64,000 nt of DNA from contig NZ_JADPRT010000016.1 in NCBI RefSeq assembly GCF_015690355.1, positions 62,001 to 126,000 on the forward strand. Reading direction: 5' to 3'. The notes under the pieces are model-generated. The model did no database searches. It worked only from the letters and a program-made list of their open reading frames with translations, and was not told the origin of the DNA. The stretch comes from Streptacidiphilus fuscans (GTDB taxonomy: Bacteria; Actinomycetota; Actinomycetes; Streptomycetales; Streptomycetaceae). Below, piece after piece: positions 31,831 through 39,707 of the stretch (positions within the stretch are counted from its first letter, which is position 1; each line of letters opens with the position of its first letter). The translations under genes were made by a program, and so were the position numbers.

Positions 31831-32632
31831 CCTGGACCACCACCTTCCGCACGGCGCGGGCCTGCACCACTCGCCCGACTCCGAGGAGCACGACGGCCCA
31901 GGCCGCCTGGACGCCGAGCGCCGCCAACGTCCCGACGGCGTCGTAGCGCTGGAGGAAGACGTCCGCGGGGACCTGGAAGAGCGAGACGAAGGGCAGCGCG
32001 CGGGCCAGCTCCTCCAGCGGCGCCGGGAAGAGGGTGATCGGCAGGAAGAAGCCGCCGAAGAAGTTGCAGGTCAGGTAGTAGATCATCTGTACTCCACGAC
32101 CGTCGAGCAGCCAGAAGGCGGTCAGCGCGACCAGGAACCGCAACGCGTAACTGACCAGCAGCGCAAGGACGATGGAGACGGCGAAGGCCGCCCAGGTGGC
32201 GACCGTCGGCCCGAGGCCGCCCTGCGGCAGCCGCAGGTCGAAGCAGAGGCCGCCGACCAGCATCGGCACCACGCCGTTGGCGAGCAGTTGGTAGCCGCCC
32301 CGGCCCAGGTCGACCGCCAGCCACCAGGCCTGCTGGTCGACCGGGCGGAACAGGTCCACCGCGATGTCGCCCTTGGTGATCCGGGTCTGCAGGTCGTCCA
32401 GCACGCCCATGCCGCCCATGCAGAGGAAGGCGAACAGGGCCTGGCCCAGCCAGACGTAGGTGAGCGCCGCCGACAGGTCGTAGCCGCCGAGGTGGGGGCG
32501 GACCTGCCAGAGGGCGAGGTAGGTGTAGGCGAGGATGAAGCCGAAGACGGTGTTGGTGGTCACGCGCGCCCAGGTGGCGGCGCGGTAGGTGGAGTAGCGC
32601 CGGAAACCGCGTGCGCAGACTGCGGCGTACAT
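31823..32632 (-). CDS. ABC-2 type permease (first of two)
   Basis: A 269-residue membrane protein with six hydrophobic segments (TTNTVFGFILAYTYLALWQV, FAVSIVLALLVSYALRFLVA, MIYYLTCNFFGGFFLPITLF). The C-terminal LFQVPADVFLQRYDAVGTLA and the basic end (RAVRKVVVQGG) resemble those of the partner permeases in this family. ATG has AGGAG five bases upstream, and a GTG one codon earlier is less likely. It is the first gene of the three-gene exporter operon, whose promoter must lie in the 550-bp region upstream of the divergent PBP gene. Confidence 0.82.
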   Translation of the reverse strand: MYAAVCARGFRRYSTYRAATWARVTTNTVFGFILAYTYLALWQVRPHLGGYDLSAALTYVWLGQALFAFLCMGGMGVLDDLQTRITKGDIAVDLFRPVDQQAWWLAVDLGRGGYQLLANGVVPMLVGGLCFDLRLPQGGLGPTVATWAAFAVSIVLALLVSYALRFLVALTAFWLLDGRGVQMIYYLTCNFFGGFFLPITLFPAPLEELARALPFVSLFQVPADVFLQRYDAVGTLAALGVQAAWAVVLLGVGRVVQARAVRKVVVQGG

Positions 32633-33208
32633 CACACTCCTCTCTCAGCGGTTGAACTCAGCGGTCGGACGTCGGTCGGACCTCGGTCAGTGGCGTTCGG
32701 TGGCGTTCGGCCTGGTGGGCGCCGTGGACTGTCGCGTGCATGCCCGTCAAAAGTCGACATGTCGGCAGCTATGGCGAGAGGTGGTCGCATTCGCGCGGGA
32801 ACGCCGAAATGGCCCCGTTCGCCGGCACCCGGGGGGTGCCACGAAGGGGCTCTCGCCAACGCTCTTCGGTTGTGGGTTCTCCTGTGGAACAACCGGACCA
32901 CAGCAAGGGTTCGGCGGACGGTCCGACGAGCAGACTGTCCTCGAACCCACTGTGACCCAGCTCTCACAGCGTAGCCGAGGCGCACGCAGGACTGTCACAG
33001 GCCCGCCACAAAACGCCCTTCGGCGCGATCTTTGTTCGCCACCGCACGATCGATCCGGCAGAGTAGACGAGAATGCCACGATTCGGGCGTTTAATGATCA
33101 AGCGGGCGAGGCAGCGCAAGCGGCCTCGCCCCTGAGGTTCTGCAGGACAGCAGGTCCGGGCAGGTCGAAGGCGAAGCGCAGTACGGCATGGGCAGGAGCG
33201 ACAGAGGC
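32633..33208. other. Long divergent intergenic region with 5'-UTR hairpin
   Basis: This region of 570 bases carries the promoters of the exporter operon (minus) and the PBP gene (plus), but I see no convincing gene. It contains CTGTGA-N8-TCACAG (32950-32969), a tandem GGCGTTCGGTGGCGTTCGGC near 32692-32711, and a short frame of 20 basic codons (MPRFGRLMIKRARQRKRPRP, 33073-33135) whose 3' half coincides with a 9-bp stem GGGCGAGGC/GCCTCGCCC (33104-33131). That stem lies 78 bases upstream of the PBP start and may act in its leader. Confidence 0.45.
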
Positions 33209-35575
33209 ATGGACCGCAGAGACGATCCGGACAGCCTCGCCAACCCCATGGACCGCGCCACGCTGGAGGCTGAGGACCGGGCCGAAGGAGGCGGCATGGG
33301 CGCCAGCGGGCGCGATCGACGGCGGGCGAAGAAGGCGGCCCGCAGGGCGCGACGCAGGGCCATGCCCTGGTACCGCCGGGCGATCCCGACCTGGCGCATG
33401 TCCGCGGTGGGCCTGCTCTGCCTGGTCGGCCTCGGCGTCGCCGCCTTCGTCGGCATCTACCTGCGGGTCGAGCCGCCGAACGCCAACGCCGCCGCCGTGG
33501 CGCAGGCCAACGTCTACTACTACTCCGACGGCAAGACGGAGATCGGGCAGACCGGCGACATGAACCGGATCATCGTCCCGCTCGACCAGATCTCGCCGGA
33601 GATGCAGCACGCGGCCGTCTCCGCGGAGGACCGCACCTTCTACACCAACCAGGGCGTCAGCCCCACCGGCATGCTCCGCGCCGCCTGGGACACCCTGAAC
33701 GGCCGTGGCGTGCAGGGCGGTTCGACCATCACCCAGCAGTACGTGAAGAACTACTACCTGAACCAGCAGCAGACCCTCAGCCGCAAGGTCAAGGAGTTCT
33801 TCATCTCGCTCAAGGTCGACCAGACCGAGAGCAAGGGCGACATCCTCGCGGGCTACCTCAACACCTCCTACTTCGGCCGCAACGCGTACGGCATCCAGGC
33901 CGCCGCGCAGGCCTACTACGGCATCAACGCCTCGCAGTTGAACGCCGAGCAGAGCGCCTACCTGGCCGCCCTGCTGCAGGCGCCCAGCGCGTACGACGTG
34001 ACCACCGCGACCCCGGCCGGCAAGCAGGCCGCGACGGACCGCTGGAACTACGTCCTCGACGGCATGGCCAAGCTCGGCTATCTGACGCCGCAGCAACGCG
34101 CCCAGGCCACGTTCCCCAAGGTCAAGCCGGTCGCCCCGGTCAAGGGCCTGTCGGGCCAGGCGGGTTACCTGATCGACGCCGCGGACAACTACCTGGTCAG
34201 CAACAACGTCGTCACCAGGGACCAGCTGGCGCAGGGCGGTTGGAAGGTCGTCACCACCTTCGACAAGAACGACCAGAAGAACCTGGTCAGTTCGGTCCGG
34301 ACCGAGCTCAGCAACGCGCTGCCGAACACCTCGAAGGCCAAGGACGTCCGCGCGGCGTCCGCCTCGGTCGACCCCGGCACCGGCAAGATCGTCGCGCTCT
34401 ACGGCGGCCCGGACTACGCGTCCCAGCCGTACAACGACGCGCTGCGCACCGACATCCAGGTCGGCTCCACGTTCAAGGCCTTCGACCTGGCCGCCGCGCT
34501 GCAGAACAACGCGGTCACCCAGTCCGGCCAGCCGATCACCCCGTACACCCTCTACGACGGCACCAGCGGCCGTCAGCTCCAGGGCCTGCCGCCGAACATT
34601 CCGGCCTGGGCCCCACCGAACGAGGACAACGTCAACTACGGCGAGATCTCCGTCCAGAACGCCATGGACAACTCGGTCAACTCGGTCTTCGCGCAGCTGT
34701 CGGTGGACGCTGGCCTGAGCCAGGTCCGCCAGGCCGCGATCGCCGCCGGTCTGCCCGCGGACACCCCGTCGATGAGCGCGGACACGGCGACGCTGTCGAT
34801 CGGCGTCGCGTCCCCCAACGCGGTCCAGATGGCGGGCGCGTATGCGACCTTCGCCAACCACGGCATGCAGATCACCCCGTGGGCGGTGCAGTCGATCTCC
34901 AACGCCAACCTGGGTGAGAACCCGAGCCTGCCGAGCCACACCGCGAAGCAGGCGTTCAGCCGCAATGTCGCCGACACGGTCACCCAGGTCCTCGAGGGCG
35001 TCATCCAGAACGGCACCGGCGCGAAGGCCCAGGCCCTGGGCCGCGACGCGGCGGGCAAGACGGGCACCACCGACAGCAACCTGTCCGCCTGGTTCGTCGG
35101 CTACACCCCGCAACTGTCCACGGCCGTCGGCCTGTTCGCCCAGCACGGTGCGAGCACGCGCGAGTCGCTGGGCTCCGCCGCCGGCCTCAGCCGCGTCAAC
35201 GGCGGCAGCTTCCCGACGGCGATCTGGACCGACTACATGACGGCGGCCCTGGCCGACCAGCCGGACCAGCCGTTCGACCTCCAGACCGGCAACTGGCTGA
35301 CCGCGCCGACGCAGCAGCCGACCACGGCGCCGACCCCGACGTCCCCGGCCACCCCGTCCCCGACGATCACCCCGTCCCCGGGCAACACCGGCGCCACTCC
35401 CACCACCGGCGGCACGACCGGCGGCGGCACCACCCCGCCGACCACCCCGGCCTCCCCGCCCTACACCCCGCCGACCACCAACCCCTCCACCCCCTCAACC
35501 CCCTCGGGCCCCCCGCTCCCCAACCCGAGCGGCAGCGCAGGCGGCGGCCACGCCCAGGCGCCGCTGGTGCCTTAA
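33209..35575 (+). CDS. Class A penicillin-binding protein (bifunctional transglycosylase/transpeptidase)
   Basis: A 788-residue peptidoglycan synthase. A basic cytoplasmic N-terminus (RDRRRAKKAARRARRRAMPW) and one membrane anchor (MSAVGLLCLVGLGVAAFVGI) precede a GT51 domain with catalytic EDRTFYTNQG and GGSTITQQYVKN. The transpeptidase domain has SxxK in QVGSTFKAFDLA, SxN in MDNSVNSVFAQL and KTGT in AAGKTGTTDSN, all intact. A Thr/Pro-rich tail of about 95 residues follows, beyond the usual length. ATG at 33209 has AGGAG ten bases upstream; an ATG seven codons earlier lacks one. It polymerises and cross-links cell-wall glycan and is not in an obvious operon. Confidence 0.93.
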   Translation: MDRRDDPDSLANPMDRATLEAEDRAEGGGMGASGRDRRRAKKAARRARRRAMPWYRRAIPTWRMSAVGLLCLVGLGVAAFVGIYLRVEPPNANAAAVAQANVYYYSDGKTEIGQTGDMNRIIVPLDQISPEMQHAAVSAEDRTFYTNQGVSPTGMLRAAWDTLNGRGVQGGSTITQQYVKNYYLNQQQTLSRKVKEFFISLKVDQTESKGDILAGYLNTSYFGRNAYGIQAAAQAYYGINASQLNAEQSAYLAALLQAPSAYDVTTATPAGKQAATDRWNYVLDGMAKLGYLTPQQRAQATFPKVKPVAPVKGLSGQAGYLIDAADNYLVSNNVVTRDQLAQGGWKVVTTFDKNDQKNLVSSVRTELSNALPNTSKAKDVRAASASVDPGTGKIVALYGGPDYASQPYNDALRTDIQVGSTFKAFDLAAALQNNAVTQSGQPITPYTLYDGTSGRQLQGLPPNIPAWAPPNEDNVNYGEISVQNAMDNSVNSVFAQLSVDAGLSQVRQAAIAAGLPADTPSMSADTATLSIGVASPNAVQMAGAYATFANHGMQITPWAVQSISNANLGENPSLPSHTAKQAFSRNVADTVTQVLEGVIQNGTGAKAQALGRDAAGKTGTTDSNLSAWFVGYTPQLSTAVGLFAQHGASTRESLGSAAGLSRVNGGSFPTAIWTDYMTAALADQPDQPFDLQTGNWLTAPTQQPTTAPTPTSPATPSPTITPSPGNTGATPTTGGTTGGGTTPPTTPASPPYTPPTTNPSTPSTPSGPPLPNPSGSAGGGHAQAPLVP

Positions 35576-35589
35576 GGACTTCGTCGCAG

Positions 35590-35724
35590 GGAAGTTGCAA
35601 CACCTCAGGGGCGCGGGGAACTGCGCGAGGAACCACTGACATGCGGATGGCCCTGTGAGGTCGGGGCTCTCCCGCGCAGGGTGGCTTGTCGCGCAGTTCC
35701 TCGCGCCCCCTGGGGAGTTGCAAC
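35590..35724. repeat. Streptomycete long palindromic repeat, copy 3
   Basis: It is bounded by GTTGCAAC at 35594-35601 and 35717-35724. The arms AGGGGCGCGGGGAACTGCGC and GCGCAGTTCCTCGCGCCCCC pair with one mismatch and one extra base, while the centre holds CTGTGAGG...CTCCCGCGC. It fills the gap between the convergent PBP and GNAT genes. Confidence 0.75.
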
Positions 35725-35744
35725 GTCCCCTCTTCAGCAGATGG

Positions 35745-36206
35745 TCACCCCAGCGCCCGCTCGAAGAGCACAAGGCTCGTGCCCGCCCCGTTGTACCCGT
35801 CCACCGGCCCCGCGGCCGTGAAGCCCAGTGCCTTGTGGAACGCGATCGACCCCTCGTTCCGCGGCGAGGTGACCGCGCGGACCACGCTGCGGCCCGCCTG
35901 CGTCGCGTACGCGAAGAACTCGCGGTAGAAGCCGCTCGCCAGACCGGTGCCCCGCTGGGACGGGTCAACGCCGACGAAGTGGATGTACGCCTCCTCCGGA
36001 AGGGAGGGCGAGAGGAACGCGACGAAGAACCCGGCCAGCCGGGCGTCGTCCGCGCCCTCCGCCACGCGGCTCGTGGCGTGGAAGTGGTCCAGGTAGAGCC
36101 GGGGCAGGGTGGCCGTGATCGGGCGACCCCACCACTCGTCCGCCACCGCGACGATCCGGTCGTAGTCCGCGGGTACCGCCTGACGCACAAAAACATCTGA
36201 GGGCAT
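35745..36206 (-). CDS. GNAT-family N-acetyltransferase
   Basis: A 153-residue GNAT protein. VRQAVPADYDRIVAVADEWW begins the fold, IHFVGVDPSQRGTGLASGFY is the acetyl-CoA motif A (Q/RxxGxG/A as QRGTGLA), and EGSIAFHKALGFTAAG is motif B. It acetylates an amine on a small molecule or protein; the acceptor cannot be predicted. The ATG chosen at 36206 lies in the 3' arm of the terminator that ends lpdA upstream; an ATG at 36224 (adding MEHDGS) lies in the other arm, and a GTG (VRQAV) follows the T-run. No good ribosome-binding site is present, so the start is uncertain. It is convergent with the PBP gene. Confidence 0.85.
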   Translation of the reverse strand: MPSDVFVRQAVPADYDRIVAVADEWWGRPITATLPRLYLDHFHATSRVAEGADDARLAGFFVAFLSPSLPEEAYIHFVGVDPSQRGTGLASGFYREFFAYATQAGRSVVRAVTSPRNEGSIAFHKALGFTAAGPVDGYNGAGTSLVLFERALG

Positions 36207-36230
36207 GGAGCCATCGTGCTCCATGCCCTC
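36199..36230 (-). terminator. Intrinsic terminator of lpdA overlapping the GNAT start
   Basis: GAGGGCATGGAG and CTCCATGCCCTC are perfect 12-bp arms with an 8-base loop. On the minus strand the stem is followed by AGATGTTTTTG. The stem contains both candidate ATG codons of the GNAT gene, while lpdA stops 47 bases upstream. Confidence 0.8.
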
Positions 36231-36276
36231 AGCGCGATCAACGACAATCGGTCGTCGGCAGCCTACTGACGCCGCG

Positions 36277-37680
<1,404 letters not shown>

Positions 37681-37757
37681 GCCCCGGACTCTACGCCGTT
37701 CGCGGGGCCCCCACCTGGGCTGTGATCAGAGATACAGACCCGTGTTGCCGTCCGTGT

Positions 37758-37805
37758 CCCCTCCGCTTCTCCGGCAGGACCGAGCTCGCCGGAGAAGCGG
37801 AGGGG
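37758..37805. terminator. 18-bp perfect stem-loop terminator
   Basis: CCCCTCCGCTTCTCCGGC and GCCGGAGAAGCGGAGGGG are perfect 18-bp arms separated by 12 bases, placed between the orphan 100-aa gene and lpdA (both minus strand). Such a long perfect stem is unusual in this window. No T-run of note follows. Confidence 0.75.
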
Positions 37806-37821
37806 AGCGTGTCGAACCGGG

Positions 37822-38124
37822 TCAGTCCTCGATCTCGATGCCCTGGCCGGACCCGTTGGACGAGGTCACACCCTCGATGGTGCCGGCCGCCACGTTGGAG
37901 CACAGGACGATGGAGCCGCCGGAGTACCTGACGTACCCCTCCGTGCACGCGCCCCAGTTCCCGTTGCCGTAGTAGAGCCAGCCCTCGTAGGTGACACCGA
38001 CCTGGCCCGACCACAGGTTGAAGTCGTGGCAGGTGGTCGCGCTCGGCTTGGTGAACTCCGAGCCGCCGAAGAACTCGGGGAGACCGTGCCTGTTGGTTCC
38101 CGACGTGCCCGTCGTGCCGTTCAC
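37822..38124 (-). CDS. Unknown 100-residue protein with four cysteines
   Basis: I do not recognise this protein. It is rich in Gly, Ser, Tyr and Trp and poor in Arg, unlike a chance frame in this DNA: RHGLPEFFGGSEFTKPSATT, LWSGQVGVTYEGWLYYGNGN, and WGACTEGYVRYSGGSIVLCS. Three cysteines (TCHD, GACTE, VLCSN) and beta-strand-like repeats suggest a small disulfide-stabilised beta domain. No signal peptide is visible from the GTG start, which has GGGACGAG upstream; the true start may be elsewhere. It lies downstream of a GroES-like gene on the same strand and before a strong terminator. Confidence 0.5.
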   Translation of the reverse strand: MNGTTGTSGTNRHGLPEFFGGSEFTKPSATTCHDFNLWSGQVGVTYEGWLYYGNGNWGACTEGYVRYSGGSIVLCSNVAAGTIEGVTSSNGSGQGIEIED

Positions 38125-38181
38125 CTCGTCCCATGACGAACTGACGGGACGGCGGACCTCAGCTGACGGGACCGGAGCGGA

Positions 38182-38550
38182 CTACAGATAGAGCCCCGTG
38201 CTGCTGCCGTCCGCCTCGCTCACCCGCTCGGACGCCACCGCGTGGATGTCGCGCTCGCGCAGCAGCACGTAGAGCGTGCCGCGCACCTCGACCTCGGCGC
38301 GGTCCTCCGGGTCGTAGAGGACCCGGTCGCCGGGCTCGATGCTGCGCACGTTCTGGCCCACGGCGACCGCCTCCGCCCAGGCGCATCGCTTGGAGAGCTC
38401 TGCGGTCGCCGGGATCAGGATGCCGCCGGTGGAGCGACGATCCCCCTCCGGGCCCTCGGTGCGCACCAGGACCCGGTCGTGCAGCATCCGGATCGGCAGC
38501 TTCTCGCCGAAGGAGGAGTCGTGCTTCTTGCTCACAGTCCCGTCCGCCAT
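38182..38550 (-). CDS. GroES-like co-chaperonin (Cpn10 family)
   Basis: A Cpn10-fold protein of about 122 residues. LPIRMLHDRVLVRTEGPEGD, STGGILIPATAELSKRCAWA, AVGQNVRSIEPGDRVLYDPE and AEVEVRGTLYVLLRERDIHA follow the GroES barrel, including the mobile-loop site (TGGILIP) and the roof region. GroES caps GroEL in protein folding, but this is a divergent streptomycete paralogue with a longer C-terminus (SEADGSSTGLYL) and no groEL beside it, so it may have another role. The start is unsure: ATG at 38550, an upstream GTG (38565) and a GTG at 38535 are all possible. Confidence 0.82.
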   Translation of the reverse strand: MADGTVSKKHDSSFGEKLPIRMLHDRVLVRTEGPEGDRRSTGGILIPATAELSKRCAWAEAVAVGQNVRSIEPGDRVLYDPEDRAEVEVRGTLYVLLRERDIHAVASERVSEADGSSTGLYL

Positions 38551-38627
38551 CTCATCCACGTTCACTCGGAACGTCCGCGTTCACGCAGAAACCGTACAGG
38601 CAGCCGGAGGCTCCCTCTTCCGACGGA

Positions 38628-38969
38628 CTACTTCCTCCGGCGCAGCAGGACCAGGCCCACCACGACCGCGGCGCCGACCGCGGCCACCGGCACCACACGC
38701 TCCTTGCGGAGCTGGCCCTTCTCGTCCACGAACTGCGCCTTCACCTGCTCGACGCCGCGGTTGACGGCGACGAAGGCCTGGCCGACGGTGCGGTCCACGG
38801 TCGCCTTGGCCTGCTCCCTCGCCTGACCGATCAGCGTCGAGGGATGCACCGCGACGGCCAGCTCGTCGAGCGTCGCCGCCAGCTGGGTGCGGGTGCGGAC
38901 GATGTCCGCCTCGATCTGGGCAGCGCTGCGCCTGTCCCGGCTCTCGTCCCTGGTGCTGACCTCGCCCAC
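38628..38969 (-). CDS. DUF3618 family protein
   Basis: A 113-residue protein: a charged helical N-terminus (SAAQIEADIVRTRTQLAATL and DELAVAVHPSTLIGQAREQA) typical of DUF3618, a helical middle (VDRTVGQAFVAVNRGVEQVK) and a C-terminal hydrophobic helix VVPVAAVGAAVVVGLVLL followed by RRRK. The last part suggests a single-pass membrane protein with short cytoplasmic tail. Members are common in actinobacteria, often near phage-holin-like DUF1469 proteins, and the function is unknown. The GTG start has AGAGG about eight bases upstream. The gene is upstream of the GroES-like gene on the same strand. Confidence 0.82.
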   Translation of the reverse strand: MGEVSTRDESRDRRSAAQIEADIVRTRTQLAATLDELAVAVHPSTLIGQAREQAKATVDRTVGQAFVAVNRGVEQVKAQFVDEKGQLRKERVVPVAAVGAAVVVGLVLLRRRK

Positions 38970-39085
38970 GAGGACACCTCTCTCGCTCGCCTACCCGACT
39001 GTTACTCCTAGCGGACAGTCTGTCAGGTCGCACCGCCTCGCGCGCAGCGGCACCCCGCTCCGGCTCAGGTCGCGCCGGGTCCGGA

Positions 39086-39133
39086 CCTGTCCCGACCGGT
39101 CCGGACCGCTCCGAGCCTGTCCCGACCGGTCCG
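39086..39133. repeat. 18-bp direct repeat upstream of bcp
   Basis: CCTGTCCCGACCGGTCCG occurs at 39086-39103 and 39116-39133, period 30 bases. CCGACCGGTCCG within it is near-palindromic (CGGACCGG...). It lies 30-77 bases upstream of the peroxiredoxin start. Confidence 0.6.
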
Positions 39134-39162
39134 CGTCGGTGGCAGGCGGTACCGTCGGCAGC

Positions 39163-39630
39163 ATGAGTGCCCGACTTCAGCCTGGCGACACCGCCCCCGC
39201 CTTCACCCTGCCCGACGCCGACGGCAAGCCCGTCTCCCTGGCGGACCACCTCGGCCGCAAGGTCATCGTCTACTTCTACCCGGCCGCACTGACACCTGGC
39301 TGCACCAAGCAGGCGTGCGACTTCACCGACAACCTGGACGTGCTGGCCGAGGCCGGGTACGACGTCATCGGCGTCTCCCCCGACAAGCCCGAGAAGCTGG
39401 CCAAGTTCCGCGAGAAGGAGCACCTCAAGGTCACCCTGGTGGCCGACCCCGAGAAGGAGGTGCTCCAGGCGTACGGGGCCTTCGGCGAGAAGACCATGTA
39501 CGGCAAGACGGTGACCGGCGTGATCCGCTCCACCTTCGTCGTCGACGAGCAGGGCAAGATCGAGCACGCCTTCTACAACGTCCGGGCGACCGGCCACGTC
39601 GCCAAGCTGATCAAGGACCTCAAGGTCTGA
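39163..39630 (+). CDS. bcp: Thioredoxin-dependent thiol peroxidase (Bcp/PrxQ peroxiredoxin)
   Basis: A 155-residue peroxiredoxin of the AhpC/TSA fold. APAFTLPDADGKPVSL and VIVYFYPAALTPGCTKQACD contain the peroxidatic Cys (47) and the resolving Cys five residues later (52), as in PrxQ. VIGVSPDKPEKLAKFREKEH and YGKTVTGVIRSTFVVDEQGK are family blocks. It reduces hydrogen peroxide and organic hydroperoxides at the cost of thioredoxin. The ATG lacks a clear AGGAGG. It is a single gene between a repeat-bearing leader and a strong terminator shared with the convergent chitinase gene. Confidence 0.93.
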   Translation: MSARLQPGDTAPAFTLPDADGKPVSLADHLGRKVIVYFYPAALTPGCTKQACDFTDNLDVLAEAGYDVIGVSPDKPEKLAKFREKEHLKVTLVADPEKEVLQAYGAFGEKTMYGKTVTGVIRSTFVVDEQGKIEHAFYNVRATGHVAKLIKDLKV

Positions 39631-39654
39631 TCCGTCCCGCGCACGTACACGCGG

Positions 39655-39687
39655 AAGCCCCCGCCGGGCGTAGCGCAGCGGGGGCTT
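39655..39687. terminator. Bidirectional terminator between bcp and chitinase 1
   Basis: AAGCCCCCGC and GCGGGGGCTT are perfect 10-bp arms with a 13-base loop; each end carries A/T residues suited to read-off on either strand. Confidence 0.8.
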
Positions 39688-39707
39688 CGTGCGGTCAGGA
39701 CTGCCGG

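Noticed and set aside
29947..32632. Antibiotic biosynthetic-type resistance exporter within a cluster
   Set aside because: The ABC-2 operon has no biosynthetic genes around it; neighbours are cell-wall and unknown membrane genes.
32950..32969. CTGTGA-N8-TCACAG as a Crp site before the PBP gene
   Set aside because: The spacer is eight bases instead of six, so the half-sites are out of register for a Crp dimer.
38182..38550. Housekeeping groES
   Set aside because: No groEL follows, the C-terminus differs, and streptomycetes normally carry a separate groES-groEL1 operon, so this is a paralogue.
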